From an uncultured Bacteroidales bacterium (GTDB taxonomy: Bacteria > Bacteroidota > Bacteroidia > Bacteroidales > Bacteroidaceae), in the NCBI GenBank assembly GCA_902766625.1, contig CACXEH010000048.1, positions 1 through 57,294 on the forward strand: 57,294 nt of DNA. The letters are read 5' to 3'. The notes beneath the pieces are model-generated. The model saw only the letters and a program-made list of their open reading frames with translations, was not told where the DNA came from and searched no databases. How positions within the stretch are numbered: the stretch's first letter is position 1; each line of letters opens with the position of its first letter. Positions 9,271 through 17,996 of the stretch are shown piece after piece. The translations under genes were made by a program, and so were the position numbers.

Positions 9271-10464
9271 TTACGTTCGAAGTCTATAAGTATAAATTAT
9301 GTGATTCGACATACTTCTTAACAACAAACACAATGCCAAAATATTGACTTCTATACTAATGTATTGTGGAATAAAGTATGTCGAACAAATAAACAAGAAT
9401 AAATAAATGCGCACCACTGCATGATAGATGCTTTTCCGGTTATGTCTCTCTTTTCGTATAACCCAGTAGAGAACAACTAACGGTATCGGGTTGAACAGAA
9501 GTATCAGCCAATTTGTATCCACCGTAGGATGCTTAGAGAAGAAAAACATAAACGTTATCAATAATCCTGCCAATCCTTGCAATAACATAAGAAACAAATC
9601 ATATAGCCAGCAACAAGGCCTTGCTTTGCGGATGTCTATTGCGGATAGGATTATTGTCACAAGCAATAAAATAAGACAACACACCTTGGGCGAAAGTGGG
9701 AAGCCTTTGCTGAATGTCACATCTTTATCCTCTACAAGTGTTTGAGATGAAGTTACTAACGGTCTCACGCGCCCTTCACTATTTTCCACATATGCCGTAC
9801 AGATATCGTGCTGTAAATAAATCGGAGAAAATTCTTGCTGAATGCGCGATGCCATTCTGTCCGCCTGCGCTCCCAGCAGTAAGTCCTGTCCGAAGTATGA
9901 CCACTTGTAAGGCATAGAACTTTCATGCACAATATCACGCAGGGACTGTGACTTGGTGGACGAGGCATAATGTATTTTGCCATTAATGCAGTGTTCTATC
10001 TGATCCCTTACCCTGGTAGCACAGTTGTCATAAAAGAAATCGTATCTGTATGTCGCATTCTCCGGCAAACTGTTTGTCTTGAGTGCATCAAACAAATATG
10101 CCGTCTCTTCTGACGTCAGATTCAAGACATCCTCCCTGACGCCTGTTCCTCTTTGCTCATAATTGCGGAGGAAACTTTCCAAAGTGGTCACGCCACACAG
10201 ATAATCGCATTCACCAAGCAAAAAACGCCACAAAAAGTTAGGTGTATTGAAATCAAATAACCCGTAGTTGAAGACATAATTTTGCCCGTTGTCCAAATCT
10301 TTTATCAATAGAGCCGTGTGGCCATAATATTGGTATATTTCTGTACCCGGGGAGCATGTCAGCAAACTTGCTTCCAGATTATTTGTTGCCATTGAATCGC
10401 TCCTCTGGGCATAGAAGCAGCTAAACGATGACAGAAATAACAGAATACAGAAAATTTTTCTCAT
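9271..10464 (-). CDS. lnb: DUF4105 protein, candidate lipoprotein N-acyltransferase (Lnb type)
   Basis: 397 residues. A signal peptide (cleavage near residue 19) is followed by a DUF4105 domain (about 30-240) and four to five membrane segments in the C-terminal third. The domain shows the expected catalytic pair: His49 in YYGHTALL and Cys148 in YDNCATRVRD. In Bacteroides, DUF4105 proteins have been reported to N-acylate lipoproteins (Lnb), replacing the missing Lnt. By family, this protein would add the third acyl chain to diacylated lipoproteins on the periplasmic face of the inner membrane. It lies between the metallophosphoesterase gene (20 bp upstream) and the alkaline-phosphatase-fold gene (9 bp downstream), in an apparent operon with secA. 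The gene symbol follows from the domain and is less certain than the family. Confidence 0.8.
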   Translation of the reverse strand: MRKIFCILLFLSSFSCFYAQRSDSMATNNLEASLLTCSPGTEIYQYYGHTALLIKDLDNGQNYVFNYGLFDFNTPNFLWRFLLGECDYLCGVTTLESFLRNYEQRGTGVREDVLNLTSEETAYLFDALKTNSLPENATYRYDFFYDNCATRVRDQIEHCINGKIHYASSTKSQSLRDIVHESSMPYKWSYFGQDLLLGAQADRMASRIQQEFSPIYLQHDICTAYVENSEGRVRPLVTSSQTLVEDKDVTFSKGFPLSPKVCCLILLLVTIILSAIDIRKARPCCWLYDLFLMLLQGLAGLLITFMFFFSKHPTVDTNWLILLFNPIPLVVLYWVIRKERHNRKSIYHAVVRIYLFLFICSTYFIPQYISIEVNILALCLLLRSMSNHIIYTYRLRT

Positions 10465-10484
10465 TTAATAATCTGAAGAATATT

Positions 10485-11654
10485 TTATTTGACCCTGAAT
10501 TCTCTTTTGGAGAACACCTTGCCGTTAAGATGTCTTATGACAGCCTCAAAAGAGTCGCCATGTGTGTTTACTTCCACGCTTCCCATGTTGGAATTGACTA
10601 GAACAGGGTATTTGACAACCTCGTTGGGCTCATAATACAAATCACGGTGCACGTGACCACATATCATTAGGTCTATATCCATGTCATTGAGAATCGGTGT
10701 AAACTTATTCAGACAGTCTACCGGACCGTGCCACTCATTTTTGCTTATTGTAGTAGGCATGTGTGCTATCACGATACGGAATTTTGCGGCTTTGAACAAG
10801 GGGTCTTCCTTAACAGTCTTAAGCCATTCTGCCTGTTCGGTGCGATATTGGTCGTAATCTGTTATGCCGGCATACTCAATATCATTGTCGGGCTTGTCTT
10901 CACCTGTATCAAGATTGATAAAGTACACTGGACCTAAATGCATCGTAAAATACAGATGCGGCTGACGCGGGTTAAAGTAGTCTTGGAAATGCGTCGCAAA
11001 CTCTCCTCTTGTCTCATGATTGCCGCGCACATAATAGGGTGATTTGTTCTTGGCAAACAGACTTATGCACTCATCCATGAAACCTGTAAAGAAATCCTCG
11101 CCCCGATTAACTATTGAAACCATGTCACCGTTAAAGAATATCAGGTCACGGTTTTCATAGTCAGCATATTTCATCAGCGGAGTGATGACGTCTTTCCTCG
11201 CGTGGACATCGTTCACAACAACAAAAGATATGTCACTCTTAGTCTCTTCCAATGTCTTAAACGTCAAAGGGCGCTCTCTGTAAACATTAGTTGAAGCAAC
11301 TTTGCCATATTGGACATAAGCGTGATCATGTTTGACCACTTCCTGCGAGAAAACTCTATAGCGGTATGTCACACCTGGTTTTAGTCCCGTGATACGCACC
11401 ACATGAATGGAGTCCGTACGTTTCACCCCTATCTGAGTGTCGAAGTATTTCGGTCTGTCATATGAATAGAAATTAGTACCATCATTCGGAGCCATCTCAA
11501 CCCACCCCACACTCGGTTTATCTGATATCCATACGAATGTTGCTTCTGTCTGATACACATTCTGCAGATAAGGACCATGCAAAATCTTTATGGCAAAAGT
11601 CTTTAAGGCAGAAACAGTCGCCAATAATAAAACTAAAGCTAATATCTTCTTCAT
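10485..11654 (-). CDS. Exported metallophosphoesterase with N-terminal fibronectin-like domain
   Basis: 389 residues with a signal peptide (MKKILALVLLLATVSALKTFA). Residues about 25-125 form a purple-acid-phosphatase-type FnIII domain (GPYLQN, ATFVWISD, GLKPGVTYRYRV). The calcineurin-like phosphoesterase domain follows with the metal-binding series VVNDVHA, FFNGDMV, VRGNHETRG, IVIAHMP and ICGHVHRDL. That makes a binuclear-metal phosphomonoesterase or diesterase acting outside the cytoplasm. The substrate cannot be read from the sequence. It is the first gene of the minus-strand run leading through the Lnb-type gene to secA, and a -7 box (11684-11691) lies 30 bp upstream of the ATG. Confidence 0.88.
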   Translation of the reverse strand: MKKILALVLLLATVSALKTFAIKILHGPYLQNVYQTEATFVWISDKPSVGWVEMAPNDGTNFYSYDRPKYFDTQIGVKRTDSIHVVRITGLKPGVTYRYRVFSQEVVKHDHAYVQYGKVASTNVYRERPLTFKTLEETKSDISFVVVNDVHARKDVITPLMKYADYENRDLIFFNGDMVSIVNRGEDFFTGFMDECISLFAKNKSPYYVRGNHETRGEFATHFQDYFNPRQPHLYFTMHLGPVYFINLDTGEDKPDNDIEYAGITDYDQYRTEQAEWLKTVKEDPLFKAAKFRIVIAHMPTTISKNEWHGPVDCLNKFTPILNDMDIDLMICGHVHRDLYYEPNEVVKYPVLVNSNMGSVEVNTHGDSFEAVIRHLNGKVFSKREFRVK

Positions 11655-11683
11655 TTATCCCATGTTTACAATTCATTAATTTA

Positions 11684-11691
11684 CAAAGATA
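11684..11691 (-). promoter_or_regulatory. -7 box of the metallophosphoesterase-Lnb-SecA operon
   Basis: The minus strand reads TATCTTTG 30 bp before the ATG at 11654, an exact fit to TAnnTTTG. No convincing -33 box is visible. Confidence 0.6.
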
Positions 11692-11978
11692 CGACAATTA
11701 TATCATATAATGTATGCAATAGCACTGATTTAACAACTTTTTCTTACCTTAAGGCAAGCAAGTAAGCATGTACTCCATGTGAAAAACTATACCATATGAG
11801 AAGAAATAATGTATCAAGGATAAATCAATCGTCATATCGGGATAAGTAGTTTAAGATAGCGAGGATAAATATCGCCGTATCGGCTGTAGAATATTACATT
11901 GTGAAGCAAGCGGTTATTTTACATCTTTCAAACTTACCGGTCAGAAATAATATTTGTCCTCCGGTTATATCTCATCAC
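11692..11978. other. AT-rich intergenic stretch without a recognised gene
   Basis: This gap lies between the methyltransferase stop and the metallophosphoesterase promoter. The minus strand has one isolated -7-like match, TAAGTTTG (11929-11936), which would give a leader of about 270 nt to the next gene. There is no open frame of useful length, no strong hairpin, and no 21-bp-period element. Confidence 0.5.
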
Positions 11979-12713
11979 CTACTCCTTCGCCTTGGCTATA
12001 CGCGCCAGATAATCATAATGTTTTCCCTGCAAAATAAGTTCACAGGAATATCCGTGGGCACTGGCAGACTTCCGTAACGTATCAAAGTCAAGGTACAAGC
12101 AATCAAACCGCTCTCCACGGACATTCTTATATACCATTCTGTAATCTACCTCGCCATAATAACTATTGGGATTGTCTATATCATATGTACCGTCACCGTT
12201 ATCATAGAGATAAATCAAATCACTGGAGTCCACCAAAACCTGTCCACCAGGGGCAAGAAGTGCATCGAGCCTCCTGAAGAACAAAGGCATACGTTCCAGT
12301 TTACCGATGATTGAAGTGCCGTTCATAAGCATCAAGACCGTGTCATACCTGCCAATCTCCTCTTCCGCAAAAAAATCCATGCACAACACATGATTTAACC
12401 CACGGGCTTTCATCACATCACAAGAGAGTTGAGACAATTCCAGACACGTCACTTTGTGTGGATAACCCATCCCGCATAACGCCAGCGAATGACAGCCGCT
12501 CGCTGCGCCAACATCAAGAACTTCACCCCGGCATAACCTCAATGCCTGACGCTCTACCAGTGGCATCTCCTGAAACGTCCTGAAAAGATAGGGTACGGGG
12601 ATTTCATCCTCTTCAAAAAGAGAAGACTGCACACGGAGTTTATTGGCCTTCTGGTGATAGTAATAATCCGCTATGGCTGATCCCATAGGATCTTTGCCGG
12701 ATGACAGTTTCAT
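11979..12713 (-). CDS. Class I SAM-dependent methyltransferase
   Basis: 244 residues from the ATG at 12713. Motif I, EVLDVGAASGCHSLAL, lies near residue 73. An acidic post-I position (CLELSQ), a DTVLMLMNGTS segment and PGGQVLVDSSDL complete the Rossmann methyltransferase core. Its acceptor substrate is not apparent. A longer frame starts nine codons upstream at 12740, but a perfect -7 box (TATCTTTG, 12718-12725) lies inside that extension, so the upstream ATG would be at or before the transcription start. With the chosen start the predicted mRNA has almost no leader. The gene is divergent from the small exported protein at 12887 and appears monocistronic. Confidence 0.85.
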   Translation of the reverse strand: MKLSSGKDPMGSAIADYYYHQKANKLRVQSSLFEEDEIPVPYLFRTFQEMPLVERQALRLCRGEVLDVGAASGCHSLALCGMGYPHKVTCLELSQLSCDVMKARGLNHVLCMDFFAEEEIGRYDTVLMLMNGTSIIGKLERMPLFFRRLDALLAPGGQVLVDSSDLIYLYDNGDGTYDIDNPNSYYGEVDYRMVYKNVRGERFDCLYLDFDTLRKSASAHGYSCELILQGKHYDYLARIAKAKE

Positions 12714-12717
12714 AAAG

Positions 12718-12725
12718 CAAAGATA
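12718..12725 (-). promoter_or_regulatory. -7 box abutting the methyltransferase ATG
   Basis: The minus strand reads TATCTTTG, then C-TTT, then ATG. In this promoter class transcription starts about 4-7 bases after the box, so the transcript would begin at or next to the start codon. Confidence 0.6.
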
Positions 12726-12844
12726 CCGAATTTCAGTCATTTCGATAAATATTGAAACACTTTTTTTATTAGCAGAAAAAACGACTCTCTATGTTTTTTT
12801 TATATTTTCCCGACATTTTCATTACACTGAAATAAAAAAAGTTG

Positions 12845-12852
12845 TACTTTTA
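12845..12852 (+). promoter_or_regulatory. -7-like box for the small exported protein
   Basis: TACTTTTA matches TAnnTTTG at seven of eight positions, 34 bp before the ATG at 12887. It is preceded by an A-rich tract and GTTG. Confidence 0.4.
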
Positions 12853-12886
12853 CAAATCAAATTAGAACAGACATAAAACATTAGAT

Positions 12887-13366
12887 ATGAAAAAATTCTT
12901 CGTTATTGCTCTTCTTGCTTGTATCGCAATAGGCATCAAGGCTGAAAAAACAAAAATTCTCGTTGTCTCTCTGAAAACCAATACAACCGTAGAATTCATT
13001 CTAAGCGAAAGTCCTACAGTCAAATTTCTCAAAGACAGCATCAAGATTGCCTCAACCACATTAAGCGGTCAGTATGCTTATGACAACGTGAGGAATCTTC
13101 ATTTTGAAGAAAAGGATTTAACCGGCATTCAGGGCACACAAGTTTCTGAAAACACATTACGTATCATTTACGCAGGAACAAACAAATATGTCATCGCCGG
13201 TCTCAAAACCAATGACAACGTACGGCTCTTCAATCTATCCGGACAAGTCTTAAAGACACCTGAAGCACAAGATGGTGCGGTAACAATATCCCTCCAAGAC
13301 CTTGCAACAGGAGCTTACATTATCAATGTAGCAGGAAAGCACGCTTTCAAAGTAACAAAAAAATAA
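12887..13366 (+). CDS. Small exported protein with a C-terminal type IX secretion-like module
   Basis: 159 residues. A signal peptide (MKKFFVIALLACIAIGIKA) is followed by an N-terminal module (about 22-80) of the form V-x-L-K-T-N-T-x-V-E-F-x-L-S-E-x-P-x-V-x-F. The C-terminal half (about 95-159) contains VRLFNLSGQVLK, a D-L-A-TG-A-Y-I-I-N-V turn and a final F-K-V-T-K-K. That ending matches the short beta-sandwich C-terminal domains which, in this phylum, direct cargo to the type IX secretion system or are vestiges of it. No enzymatic domain is present, so nearly all of the mature protein is sorting module plus a small beta domain. It is flanked by a divergent methyltransferase gene and a strong bidirectional hairpin. 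Its function is unknown. Confidence 0.8.
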   Translation: MKKFFVIALLACIAIGIKAEKTKILVVSLKTNTTVEFILSESPTVKFLKDSIKIASTTLSGQYAYDNVRNLHFEEKDLTGIQGTQVSENTLRIIYAGTNKYVIAGLKTNDNVRLFNLSGQVLKTPEAQDGAVTISLQDLATGAYIINVAGKHAFKVTKK

Positions 13367-13380
13367 GCTGTACAAAACAA

Positions 13381-13423
13381 TCATGAAATAAGCTGGGAGA
13401 ATATCTTCCAGCTTATTTCATGA
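13381..13423. terminator. Strong bidirectional terminator hairpin
   Basis: Perfect 16-bp arms (13381-13396 and 13408-13423) enclose an 11-base loop. It lies between convergent genes, the small exported protein (+) and the propeller-like protein (-), and the A/T-rich arm ends would serve both directions. Confidence 0.8.
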
Positions 13424-13443
13424 TATCTCACATAGCAAGACAC

Positions 13444-14298
13444 TTACAGTCTGAAGCGGACATAGCTTGTACCGCGCGCCGTCCTTGTCTGATGGAAAGA
13501 CACATACAGCCAACGGCCTCTAATATCAAGCCCCTCGGGCTCTTTGGCAAAGGCATTCAGGTCCAGCGTCTTCACAATCTTCTTTTCCTTCAAATCCAGG
13601 ACATGCAGCTTGCGGTCAAACGGCACATAGCCTTCTGGCAGATAGCAATATCCCTTGTGTATGCGACTGCCCTGACTGACATAGAAGTCATTCATGACAA
13701 TCGTTTCCAAAATATCAGACTTCTTGAAATGTACCTCTCCCTTTTCGTCAGAATCCGCCAAGGAAGGCATTTTGAACTTACGCATAATCTTGGGACCGCC
13801 TGTACAGCCGCCAAAAGTATAAATAAAACCATTCTCATTGTCCAGAGTCCAGTCCATATACTCATAGTCCGTTTCTGCGTCATCATCATAAAAGATACGC
13901 TGCACAATCTCGCTCCTACCGTCAAGATGCAAATCTGTAACGTAGCATGATTTCCGGCCTAAACATTCAGATATATATAGCAAAGGCATCTCCGAGTCTT
14001 TGTTGTACTTATGCAATCCAAAATTGGCATTGTTGCAGTGCGATGTATTACCTTTCAACTTAAAAGTGCGCACAACTTTCTTTTTATCCAAATCAATGAT
14101 ATTGCATTGCCCCTTGTTGCGAAACTGAAAACCATACTTACCATAAACTGCAAAACCCTGTGCTGAACCTGATATTTTCATTCCTGGTTCTGCCATTTCA
14201 GAAATATTGCCGACAAACTCCGCCTCAAGTAATGGCAAACGGCGCTTGGCGGAAACACTAAGTGCCAACAAACCAATTAGAATAAACAAATATTTCAT
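13444..14298 (-). CDS. Secreted propeller-like protein of unknown function (paralogue of 499-1410)
   Basis: 284 residues from the ATG at 14298, which begins a signal peptide (MKYLFILIGLLALSVSA). The frame extends 56 codons further upstream, but that part overlaps the GNAT gene and is basic and unlike a signal sequence, so it is rejected. Homology to the product at 499-1410 is seen in HCNNANFG, PLLYISEC, a W-x-LDNE motif and the final Y-V-R-F-R-L. HVLDLKEKKIVKTLDL and EGLDIRGRWLYVSF are typical of beta-propeller blades. It lies 4 bp after the GNAT stop at the end of the efflux operon. A binding or sensing role outside the cytoplasm is possible, but nothing in the sequence shows a ligand. Confidence 0.82.
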   Translation of the reverse strand: MKYLFILIGLLALSVSAKRRLPLLEAEFVGNISEMAEPGMKISGSAQGFAVYGKYGFQFRNKGQCNIIDLDKKKVVRTFKLKGNTSHCNNANFGLHKYNKDSEMPLLYISECLGRKSCYVTDLHLDGRSEIVQRIFYDDDAETDYEYMDWTLDNENGFIYTFGGCTGGPKIMRKFKMPSLADSDEKGEVHFKKSDILETIVMNDFYVSQGSRIHKGYCYLPEGYVPFDRKLHVLDLKEKKIVKTLDLNAFAKEPEGLDIRGRWLYVSFHQTRTARGTSYVRFRL

Positions 14299-14302
14299 AT
14301 AA

Positions 14303-14857
14303 TTACATTTTAATAGACCAACGCCAATAATCCTCTCCAAAAATATGAAGTGTCCCGCCTTCCCTGAACCCGAGAGAGCGATAGAGCCTCTGCGCTTTCT
14401 GATTGTCCGGACTGACCGCCAGCACAATCTCCTTGACTGCCATGTGTCTTGCGTGAGCAATGCCATAACGCAACAGAGCTGTTCCTATCCCCCGACCGCG
14501 CATTGCAGGTATCACCGCCAACGAGTCAATATAATACTCTCCTGCCCGCGTCTCATCATCCATAGCATCAAAAGACGTTCCGATAATATTTCTGATTATA
14601 TCAAATGTCTTCTTGCGCATCTCCCTGTAATGTGTACCTTCATAAGCAATCAACAATCCGACAGGAGAACCGTCACTCAGACAAGCCACGAAAGAATGTG
14701 TCCAACTATACAACACATCATCACATTTTACCAAATCCATGAAGACGGCATGCTGGACCGGGTCAGAAATTTCCATCTCCAATGCGGCCGCCATTCCCCA
14801 CACGATGAAAGAAGCATCGTCAGTCGTGGCCTTCCTGATTACAACATCATTCTTCAT
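14303..14857 (-). CDS. GNAT-family N-acetyltransferase
   Basis: 184 residues with one acetyltransferase domain. The acetyl-CoA loop motif A is IPAMRGRGIGTALL (about 110-125, the R/Q-x-x-G-x-G/A pattern), preceded by YYIDSLAV (beta-4). It is followed by SPDNQKAQRLYRSLGF, the motif B N-x-x-A-x-x-L-Y-x-x-x-G-F typical of RimI-like GNATs. It transfers acetyl from acetyl-CoA to an amine; the substrate is unknown. Its first codons overlap the last 11 bp of the RND pump gene, indicating translational coupling within the efflux operon. A link to modifying a pump substrate is only inferred from position. Confidence 0.88.
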   Translation of the reverse strand: MKNDVVIRKATTDDASFIVWGMAAALEMEISDPVQHAVFMDLVKCDDVLYSWTHSFVACLSDGSPVGLLIAYEGTHYREMRKKTFDIIRNIIGTSFDAMDDETRAGEYYIDSLAVIPAMRGRGIGTALLRYGIAHARHMAVKEIVLAVSPDNQKAQRLYRSLGFREGGTLHIFGEDYWRWSIKM

Positions 14858-17800
14858 ACGTCACTTTGCGCTTGGGCAAGACTTTTTCCTCTATCGTTTG
14901 GAAAATAATGAACAACACCGGCACTATCAGCAGCAATGCGATTGTACCTATCAGCATACCGCCGATTGTTCCGACACCAAGAGAGCAGTTTCCGTTGGCT
15001 CCGACACCCGTTGACAAGGCCATCGGCAGCAATCCGAATATCATTGTCATGCTTGTCATCAAGATTGGGCGCAAACGAACTCTCGCTGCATCCAATGCGG
15101 CTTCACCGATACCCATGCCGGCACGGCGACGCGCTGACGCATACTCTGTCAGTAAGATTGCCGTCTTGGACAACAGGCCAATCAGCATTATCAAACCCGT
15201 CTGCATATAAATGTTATTCTCCAGTCCCCATATCTTTGCAAAAATAAAACTGCCGCACAGACCGAAGGGCACAGCCAGAATGACCGCAAGAGGCACAAAC
15301 AGACTCTCATAAAGTGCACAGAGAATGAGATATATAAAAATAATACATATCACAAAAACAAATGCAGTCATATTGGATGCCGATGCCTCTTCACGTGTCA
15401 TACCGCCGAACTCATAGCCATAGCCGTCAGGCAGGACACCTGCAGCTACCTCACTCACAGCATTAATAGCCTGTCCCGCACTGTAGCCGTCGGCAGGTAC
15501 TCCACCTATCTGTATGGACGGGAAAAGATTGAAACGCGACAGCGTTTCCGAGCCATAGATACGAGTCAGTTTGACATACTGGCCGATAGGTGACATCTCA
15601 CCCTTGGAAGTCCTGACGAAATAATTGTTCAGACTTGCCACATCGGCACGGAACTCCGGTGATGCCTGAACCATGACACGATACAATTTCGTGAAACGAT
15701 TCAAATTGGAGGCATAGGATCCTCCGACATAGATTGACAGTGTCTTGAGCACATCCGACGGCGACACACCATTACGTTTGCAAAGTGCAGCGTCTACCTC
15801 TACACGATACTGCGGATATTTAGTATCAAAATTCGTGTAGGCTCGTGATATCTCCTCGCGTTTATTGAGCGAGTCAATAAATAATTTTGTATATCGCTCT
15901 AAATCGGCTATCGTACCGCCCTGCTTATCTTGCAGGTGTATTTCCAAATTATTGGTACGGCCATATCCGGGAATCATGGCACCTGTATTGACCTGAATCT
16001 TCGCATTGGCGATATCTTCCGTACGACGGTAAATCTCCTCCATTATAGAGTTGACATCCTGTCCCTCACCCTTGCGTTCTGACCAGTTTTTCAGTTTGAT
16101 GGTGAAACTGCCGCTTGAGGATGACTGTTCAAAGTTGGTGCTTGCACCGGCAAGCATGGAGTACAGACGTATCTCGGGAATATCCACAATGCGGCTCTTT
16201 ACTTCCTCTACAATCTTGAATGTCTCTTGCAGACTCGTACCCGGCGCCGCCTGAATATTGATATATATCGTACCCATATCCTCTTGGGGAACAAGTCCCG
16301 TCTTAGTAGATTTCATCAGCAGTGCAAGTCCCGCAATGGCAACTGCCACCATAACGACAGTCAGCGGTTTATGTCCTATAAATCGTTCCACTACACCTTT
16401 GTACTTCTCCGACAGAGCATTAAAGGACGTGTCAAACGCTTTGTGGAAACGTGAAGAAAAACTCAGTTTCTCACCATTCTCCGCATCAGCATGAGGCGTC
16501 ATAATCAGCGCACACAACGCAGGGCTCAGCGTTAATGCGTTAAGACAGGAAATAGCAACCGCAATAGCCATCGTTATGCCAAACTGCATGTAGAAAGTTC
16601 CTGTCACACCACCAATAAAGCAGACCGGAATAAACACAGCCATAAACACCAATGAAGTCGTAAACAGCGCAGACGTTATACCCTTCATAGCATCAATGGT
16701 CGCTTTATACGAAGACTGGTATCCTTCGTCAAATTTAGCCTGCACAGCCTCCACCACGACTATGGCATCATCTACCACCGTACCTATGACCAGCACAAGC
16801 GCAAACAGCGTCAGCATATTCAGACTAAATCCTATGGCATACAAGAAAGCAAAAGTACCCAGCAAAGACACCACAATGGCGACAACCGGGATAAATGTAG
16901 ACCGGAAACTCTGCAAGAAAATATATACGACAAACACAACCAGTAGCAACGCCTCCAGCAATGTCTCCACGACACTGAGGATAGATGCGTCCAGGAAATC
17001 CTTCTTGCTCTCCACGTCAACAAGCTCCATGCCTTTGGGCAGGGATTTGCTGATTTCCTTCATTTCTTTGTCTATCTCCCCAATAATTTCATTGGCGTTG
17101 GAACCGGCAGTCTGAGAAATTCTCATGCTGACACCAGGGCCACCGTTGGTCTCACCGATAAAGTTATAGTCAGCGGCTCCAAGTTCTACCCTTCCTACAT
17201 CTTTGATGCGGAGGATATCACCGTTGGGCAATGACTTGATGACCAAATTCTCATAGTCACTCTCATTCTCATAACGGCCGCGATATTTAAGGACATACTG
17301 AAATGTATTTCGGCTGTCCGCACCGAGAGTTCCTGTGGATGTCTCCACATTCTGCTCGTCGAGCACATTGTTTATCTCTGTAGCACTTACGCCGTACTTC
17401 GCCATTTTGCCTGGATCCAGCCAGATGCGCATGGAGTAATCCGCCCCCATGACACCGACCTCTCCCACACCCATGATACGTGACAGGCGCGGCTCTATAT
17501 TGATTTTGGCATAATTGCTCAAAAAGTTCTTGTCAAAGGTACTGTCGGGACTGTATAACGCTATCTCTTTGATGTTGCTTGTCTGCCGTTTTCTCACAGT
17601 CAGTCCCGCCCTTGTCACTTCTGACGGAAGTCTGCCTTGTACGGTCGCCACACGGTTCTGCACATTGACCATCGCCATATCAGGATCAACACCTTTACGG
17701 AAAAACACACTGACATTGCACGAACCCGTGTTGGATGACCTTGAGGTCATGTACATCATGCCCTCTACACCGTTTATCGCCTCCTCAAGAACCACAGCGA

Positions 17801-17993
17801 CACTCTTTTGTACTGTTTCCGCATTAGCGCCGGTGTAGTTTGCATTTACGCGCACCGTGGGCGGTGCAATCTCAGGAAACTGCTCCAGCGGCAGTTGGGT
17901 CAAACCGATGACGCCCAGCAGGACCAGAAGTACCGAGATTACGGCTGCCAATATAGGACGGTCTATAAAAGTCTTAACCTGCATAACACTCAA
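14847..17993 (-). CDS. RND efflux pump inner-membrane subunit (HAE1/AcrB type)
   Basis: 1,048 residues, the normal size for AcrB/MexB-type pumps. The N-terminal segment FIDRPILAAVISVLLVLLG is membrane segment 1. The proton-relay pair Asp-Asp lies in TM4 (VIGTVVDDAIVVVEA, near 407-408). PVCFIGGVTGTFYMQFG and the C-terminal GLLSKTAILLTEYA and LPMALSTGVGANG motifs are characteristic of the family. Two large periplasmic loops separate TM1-2 and TM7-8. It exports hydrophobic compounds using the proton gradient, as a trimer joined to a fusion protein and an outer-membrane channel. The fusion protein gene lies directly upstream with a 3-bp gap; no TolC-like gene is in the window. The substrate is not predictable. 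Confidence 0.95.
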   Translation of the reverse strand: MSVMQVKTFIDRPILAAVISVLLVLLGVIGLTQLPLEQFPEIAPPTVRVNANYTGANAETVQKSVAVVLEEAINGVEGMMYMTSRSSNTGSCNVSVFFRKGVDPDMAMVNVQNRVATVQGRLPSEVTRAGLTVRKRQTSNIKEIALYSPDSTFDKNFLSNYAKINIEPRLSRIMGVGEVGVMGADYSMRIWLDPGKMAKYGVSATEINNVLDEQNVETSTGTLGADSRNTFQYVLKYRGRYENESDYENLVIKSLPNGDILRIKDVGRVELGAADYNFIGETNGGPGVSMRISQTAGSNANEIIGEIDKEMKEISKSLPKGMELVDVESKKDFLDASILSVVETLLEALLLVVFVVYIFLQSFRSTFIPVVAIVVSLLGTFAFLYAIGFSLNMLTLFALVLVIGTVVDDAIVVVEAVQAKFDEGYQSSYKATIDAMKGITSALFTTSLVFMAVFIPVCFIGGVTGTFYMQFGITMAIAVAISCLNALTLSPALCALIMTPHADAENGEKLSFSSRFHKAFDTSFNALSEKYKGVVERFIGHKPLTVVMVAVAIAGLALLMKSTKTGLVPQEDMGTIYINIQAAPGTSLQETFKIVEEVKSRIVDIPEIRLYSMLAGASTNFEQSSSSGSFTIKLKNWSERKGEGQDVNSIMEEIYRRTEDIANAKIQVNTGAMIPGYGRTNNLEIHLQDKQGGTIADLERYTKLFIDSLNKREEISRAYTNFDTKYPQYRVEVDAALCKRNGVSPSDVLKTLSIYVGGSYASNLNRFTKLYRVMVQASPEFRADVASLNNYFVRTSKGEMSPIGQYVKLTRIYGSETLSRFNLFPSIQIGGVPADGYSAGQAINAVSEVAAGVLPDGYGYEFGGMTREEASASNMTAFVFVICIIFIYLILCALYESLFVPLAVILAVPFGLCGSFIFAKIWGLENNIYMQTGLIMLIGLLSKTAILLTEYASARRRAGMGIGEAALDAARVRLRPILMTSMTMIFGLLPMALSTGVGANGNCSLGVGTIGGMLIGTIALLLIVPVLFIIFQTIEEKVLPKRKVTYEE

Positions 17994-17996
17994 TGC

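Noticed and set aside
14299-14466. N-terminal extension of the propeller-like protein at 13444-14298
   Set aside because: It overlaps the GNAT gene in another frame and is basic; the ATG at 14298 starts a clear signal peptide.
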